From 2-12-FULL-42-15 sp964196565 (GTDB lineage Bacteria > Pseudomonadota > Gammaproteobacteria > Coxiellales > Coxiellaceae), in assembly GCA_964196565.1 (NCBI GenBank), contig CAXMUH010000059.1, forward strand, positions 1 through 11,257: a stretch of 11,257 nt of DNA, written 5' to 3'. Every line of letters starts with the position of its first letter. Positions within the stretch are counted from its first letter, which is position 1. Under the pieces are notes generated by a model. That model saw nothing but the letters and a program-made list of their open reading frames with translations. It was not told where the DNA came from and did no database searches. Below are positions 6,701-11,257 of this stretch, piece after piece. The position numbers and the translations under genes were made by a program.

Positions 6701-7674
6701 TAGGCTTCAGCTAACGCTTGTATCTTGTCTACTTCATTGGCTTTATGCACGATATTTGTGATTTCAATGGCGGTAGCAAGCGCTCGTTTCCCTTGTTCGC
6801 CGGTAACTGCAGGTTCTTTGTTGTTGATAATGCAATCAAGGAAAGCTTCGATTTCGTCTTTTAATGCATCGCCTTGTTCAACAGTTCTTTCCTCATTGCA
6901 AATACCAGGGATGCCTGGAAATATTTCTTGATCGCTTTTGCGATGAATAGCAATTTTCTTTTTATCGAGATCCATACCAATGTAGGCATCATGTTGGAAA
7001 ATGCGCAGCCGCCTTTCCATTTTTAAACTGACTCGAGAGGCAGTCACATTGGCAACGCAGCCATTTGCAAACTCAATGCGCGCGTTGGCAATATCTATAT
7101 AAGGTGATAATACGGAGGCACCATTGGCGGCGATGCGCGCAATGTTTGATTTTACAATAGTTTGAATAATATCAATATCGTGAATCATCAAATCCAGTAC
7201 GACGCTGACATCAGAACCGCGTAATTTAAAGGGTGAAAGGCGTAATGATTCAATAAAGCGAGGATTATCCAGTGAGTGTTCGACTGATTTTAATACATTG
7301 TTAAAGCGTTCTAGGTGCCCAACCTGTAACAGTGCGTCATGTCTTTTGGCGGTAAAGATCAGATCTTCCGCTTGTTCAATGGTGGTGGCAATGGGTTTTT
7401 CAATTAAAACATGAACGCCATTTTGCAGAAAAAATTTGCCAATTTCGTGATGCGCAGGTGTGGGTGCTGCAATACTAACCGCATCGACTTGATCGATTAA
7501 TGACCTATAATCAGTAACGGCTTCAACTTCTAGATTTTGCGCAATCTTGGCACACTTTTCAGGATCCACATCACAAACGGCAATCAGTTTAGAATGTTTT
7601 AGAGTTTTATACTTTTCAGCGTGATACTTGCCTAGATAGCCAACGCCAATCACGGCTGTTCTTAATGTATGCAT
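6700..7674 (-). CDS. Gfo/Idh/MocA-family NAD(P)-dependent sugar dehydrogenase, candidate UDP-GlcNAc 3-dehydrogenase
   Basis: Proteins of this family oxidise a sugar hydroxyl, often on a sugar nucleotide, using NAD(P). The 324 residues show a Rossmann domain with GVGYLG (10-15), Asp35 after the second strand (IAVCDVDP), the family lysine motif EKP (92-94), VGHLERFN (118-125) and DLMIHDIDI (161-169) with the probable catalytic His165. That is the complete family layout. The coupling to lpxB (1-nt overlap, gene upstream in the same transcript) suggests a role in lipid A. Established knowledge: GnnA of Acidithiobacillus ferrooxidans is a family member that with the aminotransferase GnnB makes UDP-GlcNAc3N, the precursor of amide-linked lipid A. 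I infer a GnnA-like role, but no gnnB lies in this window. Other options are a WbpB/WlbA-like O-antigen enzyme or an unrelated sugar dehydrogenase. CCTT at 7682-7685 gives an AAGG ribosome site 7 nt before the ATG. Confidence 0.85.
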   Translation of the reverse strand: MHTLRTAVIGVGYLGKYHAEKYKTLKHSKLIAVCDVDPEKCAKIAQNLEVEAVTDYRSLIDQVDAVSIAAPTPAHHEIGKFFLQNGVHVLIEKPIATTIEQAEDLIFTAKRHDALLQVGHLERFNNVLKSVEHSLDNPRFIESLRLSPFKLRGSDVSVVLDLMIHDIDIIQTIVKSNIARIAANGASVLSPYIDIANARIEFANGCVANVTASRVSLKMERRLRIFQHDAYIGMDLDKKKIAIHRKSDQEIFPGIPGICNEERTVEQGDALKDEIEAFLDCIINNKEPAVTGEQGKRALATAIEITNIVHKANEVDKIQALAEA

Positions 7675-7699
7675 TTTAGAGCCTTGTTAGAAATTTTCA

Positions 7700-7722
7700 C
7701 TAATTAATGCACAATTAATTAG
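7700..7722. promoter_or_regulatory. Operator-like inverted repeat upstream of the dehydrogenase-lpxB pair
   Basis: CTAATTAAT (7700-7708) and ATTAATTAG (7714-7722) are perfect 9-bp inverted repeats around the 5-nt spacer GCACA. The centre is about 37 bp before the dehydrogenase ATG. It lies just downstream of the predicted - strand promoter, a common place for a repressor site. It could also form a 5'-UTR hairpin. The regulator is unknown. Confidence 0.5.
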
Positions 7723-7739
7723 CGGGAATTGCTATTCAT

Positions 7740-7768
7740 ATTAAATAATATTTTTAAATCGGTGTTAA
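7740..7768 (-). promoter_or_regulatory. Predicted sigma70-type promoter for the dehydrogenase-lpxB operon
   Basis: Read on the - strand, TTAACA (7768-7763, five of six to consensus) is followed by a 17-bp spacer and TTTAAT (7745-7740, five of six). Transcription would start near 7733, giving a leader of about 58 nt that contains the 7700-7722 palindrome and the AAGG ribosome site. Confidence 0.5.
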
Positions 7769-7773
7769 TATGG

Positions 7774-7805
7774 TTGACGCCAATATTGGCATTTTTTTAT
7801 TTTTT
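7774..7805 (+). promoter_or_regulatory. Palindrome GCCAATATTGGC with T-tract ahead of tadA (operator or attenuator)
   Basis: The perfect palindrome GCCAATATTGGC (7779-7790) is followed by A, seven T's, A and six more T's. As RNA this looks like a short intrinsic terminator, yet it lies only 33 bp before the tadA start with no + strand gene upstream. It also overlaps a possible promoter: TTGACG (7774-7779) with 16 bp to TTTATT (7796-7801). So it is either an operator between -35 and -10, or an attenuator in a longer tadA leader. Confidence 0.4.
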
Positions 7806-7809
7806 AATC

Positions 7810-7816
7810 AAGGTGG
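7810..7816 (+). promoter_or_regulatory. Ribosome binding site deciding the tadA TTG start
   Basis: AAGGTGG ends 6 nt before the TTG at 7823. No ATG is in frame until 7856, which would remove conserved N-terminal residues, so this site supports the TTG start. Confidence 0.7.
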
Positions 7817-7822
7817 CGAGCG

Positions 7823-8284
7823 TTGTCTATAGAAAATGTTGATCACGAGCGCTGGATGTTAGAGGCTTTGTCGCAGGCGTCGCGCGCAGAGGCTGAGGGA
7901 GAAGTACCGGTGGGGGCGGTGTTGGTTTATAAAAACCAAATAATTGCCACGGGTTGGAATCATCCCATCAGCGCACAAGATCCAACCGCTCATGCTGAAA
8001 TTATAGCGCTGCGCGAGGGTGCCCAGGTTTTAGGCAATTATCGATTATTAAATACCACACTGTATGTTACCTTAGAACCTTGTGCGATGTGTGCTGGTGC
8101 TATGATTCATGCGCGAATTGAAAATTTATTTTTTGGCGCTTATGATTTACGTACCGGTGCTGTGCAAAGCGTTTTTCAATTGCTTGATGATAAGCGTCTT
8201 AATCACCGTGTGACATGGGAAGGTGGTGTTTTAGAAGATGCCTGTGGTTTAGTCCTTAAATCTTTTTTTAAAAAAAAGCGTTAA
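7823..8284 (+). CDS. tadA: tRNA-specific adenosine deaminase TadA
   Basis: TadA deaminates adenosine 34 of tRNA-Arg(ACG) to inosine, allowing one tRNA to read three Arg codons; it is usually essential. The protein has 153 residues (E. coli about 167) and ends in a short KKKR tail. The zinc site is complete: His57 and proton-shuttle Glu59 in TAHAEI, Cys87 and Cys90 in EPCAMCAGAM. These positions equal the E. coli numbering exactly, which strongly supports starting at the TTG (7823). The HERWMLEAL stretch before the next ATG also matches the family (HEYWMRHAL in E. coli). GEVPVGAVLV, NYRLLNTTLYVTLEPC and NHRV are further family blocks. The 3' end has T7 followed by A8 (8263-8277), a homopolymer stretch prone to sequencing or slippage errors. 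The next gene starts 74 bp downstream with no terminator between. Confidence 0.96.
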   Translation: MSIENVDHERWMLEALSQASRAEAEGEVPVGAVLVYKNQIIATGWNHPISAQDPTAHAEIIALREGAQVLGNYRLLNTTLYVTLEPCAMCAGAMIHARIENLFFGAYDLRTGAVQSVFQLLDDKRLNHRVTWEGGVLEDACGLVLKSFFKKKR

Positions 8285-8358
8285 TGTAAGTCAATTAACA
8301 GTTTTTAATTTAAAGCACCTTAACTCATCGTTAATGTTTACATTGGATCTAGATTATT

Positions 8359-9798
8359 ATGAGAGGACAATCGATTTATAAAGACCAACTTTGGTTTAAA
8401 GCGATTAAAGAACTTTTTGTTAATCGAAATGACAAGGATATTGGCAGAGTTTTAAATCATTACGCAATAGATGCGAAAGCTGGGGACGCAACAGAAGTGC
8501 TGCCCTCAGATATTACTGCTCATATCAATTCGTTTACCACGGAAGTTTTTGTCGAAGACCAAAATATTATTTCTAATATACTTTTGTGGTATAGCAGGTT
8601 GATACCGATGCTGAAAAAAGTCTATACCGAACTTTTTTCTGAACGCGTGGTGCAAACTGCGTGTTATAAAGAAATTAGCAATGCGAGAACACTGGATCAG
8701 AAAAACAGGGATAGTGAGTGTAAGCAAGCAGAAATTGATTTAAAGCTGGTTTATTTTGATTTTGGATCAACCTTAAATCAAATAATTTCAATTTTAGTGA
8801 GACATAAAATTAATGCGCATTTTAAATATTCGCCGGATTATCCTTCTATAACCGGAGAAGTGATTTTATCGATTATAAACACTTTGACTGTGTTTTTTAG
8901 TGAGGAGTGTCGAAATAATCAGGTTTGTCGTGCTTATTTGAGCAGCTTTATCTTGAAAGAACGTGCAAAATCGGATAATTTTTTTCTGTTTGATATTTTT
9001 TCTGTTTTGGTGGCGCAGTATTCAGAGCGTAAACTAATTAATGGTTTTATTTCCCTGCAGAATATCTGTGATCAGTTTTACAATAAATTTATACAATCAT
9101 TTTTGTATGCTTTTGCCAACGCCTTGCAAAATAATCCCAGCTATTCTTTGGATAGTTTGTATTGTGAGCTTTGTGGTTTTGCCGACCAGGTTTCAATCGA
9201 CTCTATTGCTGACTATATTGACTTCGACAGCATAGTTAGAGAACATGTTGTCCGCAACAACGAGATACCTTTACTGCGGGTTTCAAGCTTTTTTCGTAAA
9301 CTTAATGAAAATGAAAGGGTGATGAAAGATTTTGGCTTTCAATTTTTAGAGGCAGTCAATAAAAGATTAGAGCACTTGCCGTCGCATCAACGTGAACGTT
9401 TGCTAGATTTAATGAGTGCATTGGATCGGCACTGCCAAGTTTTTGATGATGTGTTTTTGAAAATGTTGCAGGTGCGATTAAAGTGCGAAAGTTATTTATT
9501 AACGCATGCGTTTGGTTGCCGTGATATTATTTCCTATAATAAACGGATTACTCAACGCGGTCTATTTGTAACAAGAGATCCTGACGTTAGTATGGCATTT
9601 AATACCCTTGCTATTTTAGCAAGATTTCCGGATCAACATGTAGAAGAGGCGCGTTTAAAGCTTGGTCTGAAAATTATAGGGTTGAAGATTCAAGCTTCAT
9701 CAGTGAGGGGGGATTTGAGTACATCATTAGCGACTTTATTGGCGTGCAAGCCACAAAGCGGCATGCTGGAGCAAAAAGGTTGCATCAAGTTAAGGTAA
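8359..9798 (+). CDS. Hypothetical protein, 479 residues, unrecognised
   Basis: I do not recognise this protein. It is a single uninterrupted frame filling the gap between tadA and ppa on the + strand, with ordinary-looking codon use for the region. It has no signal peptide and no clear membrane span. The sequence is rich in Leu, Phe, Ile, Ser and Asn with many amphipathic stretches, so I expect a mainly alpha-helical soluble protein. About 11 Cys are scattered (for example EECRNNQVCRAYL, around 203-215), with no clear metal-binding spacing. The ATG at 8359 is forced: TAG lies three codons upstream and the next Met is residue 84. There is no good Shine-Dalgarno sequence (only GGA at 8345-8347), so translation may be weak. 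A secreted effector in a host-associated bacterium is possible but only a guess from gene context and lack of homology that I can recall. No catalytic motif supports a function. Confidence 0.75.
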   Translation: MRGQSIYKDQLWFKAIKELFVNRNDKDIGRVLNHYAIDAKAGDATEVLPSDITAHINSFTTEVFVEDQNIISNILLWYSRLIPMLKKVYTELFSERVVQTACYKEISNARTLDQKNRDSECKQAEIDLKLVYFDFGSTLNQIISILVRHKINAHFKYSPDYPSITGEVILSIINTLTVFFSEECRNNQVCRAYLSSFILKERAKSDNFFLFDIFSVLVAQYSERKLINGFISLQNICDQFYNKFIQSFLYAFANALQNNPSYSLDSLYCELCGFADQVSIDSIADYIDFDSIVREHVVRNNEIPLLRVSSFFRKLNENERVMKDFGFQFLEAVNKRLEHLPSHQRERLLDLMSALDRHCQVFDDVFLKMLQVRLKCESYLLTHAFGCRDIISYNKRITQRGLFVTRDPDVSMAFNTLAILARFPDQHVEEARLKLGLKIIGLKIQASSVRGDLSTSLATLLACKPQSGMLEQKGCIKLR

Positions 9799-9806
9799 AA
9801 AATCAT

Positions 9807-9835
9807 TTGCAATTTGGTGATAAAGGCGCCAGAAT
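9807..9835 (+). promoter_or_regulatory. Possible ppa promoter
   Basis: TTGCAA (9807-9812) and CAGAAT (9830-9835) each match the sigma70 consensus at four of six positions and are 17 bp apart. Transcription would start near 9842, about 26 nt before the ppa ATG. This is a weak match and read-through from upstream is equally possible. Confidence 0.3.
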
Positions 9836-9857
9836 CTGTTTTTATTGAATACCTTAT

Positions 9858-9862
9858 AGGAG
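9858..9862 (+). promoter_or_regulatory. Ribosome binding site deciding the ppa start
   Basis: AGGAG lies 5 nt before the ATG at 9868. The longer frame from a TTG at 9814 has no such site and would add 18 residues absent from the family, so 9868 is the start. Confidence 0.85.
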
Positions 9863-9867
9863 TCATC

Positions 9868-10395
9868 ATGGCCATTCAAGACATTCCAGCCGGCAAAAAT
9901 ATCCCTAGTGATTTCAATGCGATAATTGAAATTCCAGCCAATGGTGGCTCGATTAAATATGAAGTGGACAAAGAATCAGGTCTGCTAATGGTTGATCGTT
10001 TTATGCCAGTTGCTATGCATTATCCGTGTGATTATGGTTATGTTCCCAGCACGTTGGCAGATGATGGTGACGCTATGGATGTTTTGGTGTTAACGCCTTA
10101 CCCAGTTCAACCTGGAACACTGGTTCGGGTTCGTGCTCTGGGTTTGCTCGTGATGACCGATGAAGCAGGAAAAGATAGTAAAATTTTAGCCGCACCAATT
10201 GAAAAAGCTTGTGCACAATTTGCCGATGTTAAAACTTTAAAAGATTTGCCTGAGATGTTGCTCAATAGGATCTCTCATTTTTTTGAACAATATAAAGCGT
10301 TAGAGCCTAATAAGTGGGTCAAAGTTGAGGGATGGCAAGGCAAAGAAGCTGCAGAGCAAGCGCTGATCGATAGTGTGAACAACTATAAGTCGTAA
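9868..10395 (+). CDS. ppa: Inorganic pyrophosphatase (family I, hexameric type)
   Basis: The enzyme hydrolyses pyrophosphate to two phosphates in the cytoplasm, pulling biosynthetic reactions (nucleic acid, tRNA charging, sugar nucleotides) forward; it needs Mg2+. From the ATG at 9868 it has 175 residues (E. coli 176). Every active-site residue is present, at the same Met-inclusive positions as in E. coli where I could count: Glu21, Lys30, Glu32, Arg44, Tyr52, Tyr56, Asp66, Asp68, Asp71 (in DDGDAMDVLV), Asp98, Asp103 and Lys105 (TDEAGKDSK), plus the HFFEQYKALE and KWVKVEGW blocks near the C-terminus. The start is fixed by AGGAG 5 nt upstream. It is followed by a REP-like hairpin and then an MFS gene on the same strand. 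Confidence 0.97.
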   Translation: MAIQDIPAGKNIPSDFNAIIEIPANGGSIKYEVDKESGLLMVDRFMPVAMHYPCDYGYVPSTLADDGDAMDVLVLTPYPVQPGTLVRVRALGLLVMTDEAGKDSKILAAPIEKACAQFADVKTLKDLPEMLLNRISHFFEQYKALEPNKWVKVEGWQGKEAAEQALIDSVNNYKS

Positions 10396-10420
10396 TTTTA
10401 TTCAAAGGAGACGGATAGAA

Positions 10421-10446
10421 GTAGCCCGGACGACTTGTCGGCCGGG
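10421..10446 (+). repeat. REP-like element between ppa and the MFS gene
   Basis: GTAG (10421-10424) directly precedes an imperfect palindrome: CCCGGACGAC (10425-10434), TT, GTCGGCCGGG (10437-10446), nine of ten pairs. A GTAG foot plus a GC-rich imperfect hairpin is the hallmark of REP sequences mobilised by RAYT (TnpA-REP) transposases. No RAYT gene is in the window. The hairpin lacks a following T-run, so it is more likely an mRNA stabiliser or mobile remnant than a terminator. A Shine-Dalgarno-like AAAGGAG (10404-10410) just before it has no start codon in range. Confidence 0.6.
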
Positions 10447-10494
10447 AAGCATCCAGCGAAGCTCGATTCAAACTTCATTCTGAGAAATTAAATC

Positions 10495-11257
10495 ATGGAA
10501 CTAGATTGCAAGACAGTGAGTCGCCGACGTTTTCAGACACCCCTTCTGGTGATGTGGTTCGTCGCTGCATTAGGCGTTCCTTTTCAATTTGTGTTGCAGT
10601 CAACCCCTAATGTGATGATTGCTGATTTAATGCAAGCGTTAAATATTAGTGAGCCCAATATTGGGTTTTTAACGTCAAGTTTTTTTTATACTTATTTAAT
10701 ATTTCAAGTACCAGCAGGGATTCTAGTTGATCGCTATGGTGCGCGAGTTGTTTTGTCAGTGAGCGTGTTGTTAGGTTCATTGGCTTGTTTGCAGTTTGCT
10801 CATGCAAACTCTTTTGGGATGGCGGAATCCAGTCGTTTAATTATGGGTTTGGTGACGGCACCTTGTGTGCCAGCCATTATGTTTTTTGCTGCAAAAAACT
10901 TTTCGGCGACACGTTTTGTTATTTTAGCAGGTTTGGCTGAGAGCATTGGCATGACCGGCGGCGCTGTTGGTGAAGCGGTGTTGGGTGAGGTTGCAACTAA
11001 TTTTGGTTGGCGTCAAACGATGCTTGCTTGTGCTGTTGTGGGTGTGGTGATTGCATTGTTGATGTTTACTTTGATTCGAGACAGAAAAAGAGAGCCACAA
11101 CTTGCAAAAGACAGTGCGGGAGAATTTAAGCAGATTATTTCCGGTTTTATTCATGTGATGAAGAACAGTCAAGTCTGGTTGATTGTGTTATATGGCGCAT
11201 TAATTTTTGCGATGTTGCCAGCAATGGCTGGATTGTCGAGAAACTCTTTGGTAAAGA
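10495..11257 (+). CDS. Major facilitator superfamily transporter, N-terminal part (runs off the right edge)
   Basis: MFS proteins are inner-membrane secondary transporters for small solutes. The frame from the ATG at 10495 stays open for 254 codons to the window end with no stop, so the C-terminal part is missing. The conserved loop 2-3 motif is present as GILVDRYGARVVL (75-87). Hydrophobic spans are visible at about 17-38, 56-76, 86-105, 112-133, 141-165, 173-194 and 226-246, that is six in the N-terminal bundle plus the start of the second half after a charged loop (RDRKREPQ, 195-202). The substrate cannot be told. The ribosome site is weak (GAG, 10 nt upstream). It begins 49 bp after the REP-like hairpin and could be read through from ppa. 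Confidence 0.9.
   Translation, partial: MELDCKTVSRRRFQTPLLVMWFVAALGVPFQFVLQSTPNVMIADLMQALNISEPNIGFLTSSFFYTYLIFQVPAGILVDRYGARVVLSVSVLLGSLACLQFAHANSFGMAESSRLIMGLVTAPCVPAIMFFAAKNFSATRFVILAGLAESIGMTGGAVGEAVLGEVATNFGWRQTMLACAVVGVVIALLMFTLIRDRKREPQLAKDSAGEFKQIISGFIHVMKNSQVWLIVLYGALIFAMLPAMAGLSRNSLVK

Noticed and set aside
7686..7714. - strand promoter TTGTGC-17-TCTAAC before the dehydrogenase
   Set aside because: Transcription would start at about 7679, downstream of the AAGG ribosome site; the TTAACA-17-TTTAAT pair further upstream fits better.
9814..9867. Longer ppa reading frame starting at TTG
   Set aside because: It has no ribosome site and adds 18 residues outside the family; AGGAG before the ATG at 9868 and exact active-site numbering fix the shorter form.
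10924..11172. 82-codon - strand open frame
   Set aside because: It lies antisense to the MFS transporter, whose frame carries the conserved motif and membrane spans; no independent support.
1..11257. CRISPR array, tRNA/rRNA, IS transposase, prophage or toxin-antitoxin genes
   Set aside because: I scanned both strands and saw no regular spaced repeats, cloverleaf or rRNA segments, transposase or phage-like proteins; the repeats present are isolated palindromes.

Overview
The window is a piece of a Gram-negative, probably gammaproteobacterial, chromosome. The evidence is a BamA outer-membrane barrel, an OmpH/Skp chaperone and the lipid A genes lpxD, fabZ and lpxA in the order usual for that class. 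The DNA is AT-rich. The mix of genes resembles the Legionellales (Coxiella/Legionella relatives), but that is inference and no marker here proves it. I see no rRNA, tRNA, CRISPR array or transposase gene.

Layout. (1) 1-2716, + strand: bamA, cut by the left window edge within POTRA1, then ompH/skp, closed by a strong intrinsic terminator (2740-2769). (2) 2942-5213, + strand: lpxD-fabZ-lpxA, tightly packed (4-nt overlap, then a 2-nt gap), preceded by a 225-bp spacer holding an imperfect direct repeat and two small hairpins. (3) 5214-5572: a gene-free convergent spacer with a perfect 22-bp palindrome and a 99-nt stem-loop with near-perfect 28-bp arms. A + strand terminator lies just past it, inside the 3' end of the opposing gene. 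(4) 5573-7674, - strand: a Gfo/Idh/MocA-family dehydrogenase followed by lpxB, overlapping by one base. (5) 7675-7822: a divergent regulatory region with two palindromes. (6) 7823-11257, + strand: tadA (TTG start), an unrecognised 479-residue protein, ppa (start corrected to 9868), a REP-like hairpin and the first 254 codons of an MFS transporter that runs off the right edge.

How the genes work together: LpxA, LpxD and LpxB catalyse three steps of lipid A synthesis. FabZ helps make the hydroxyacyl-ACP pool that LpxA and LpxD draw on. BamA and OmpH/Skp fold outer-membrane proteins, so regions 1-4 form an envelope-biogenesis island. The dehydrogenase beside lpxB is a candidate for modifying the lipid A sugar nucleotide (GnnA-like). 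Region 6 is mostly housekeeping: tRNA wobble editing and pyrophosphate removal.

The points most worth a second look are a BamA that has lost two of the three residues of the conserved barrel-lumen charge network (VPGY instead of VRGF, and His for Glu), the dehydrogenase-lpxB pair together with an Arg at the LpxA acyl-chain ruler position, the palindrome-rich break in the lpx cluster, and the orphan 479-residue protein. I found no complete new defence or mobile system.
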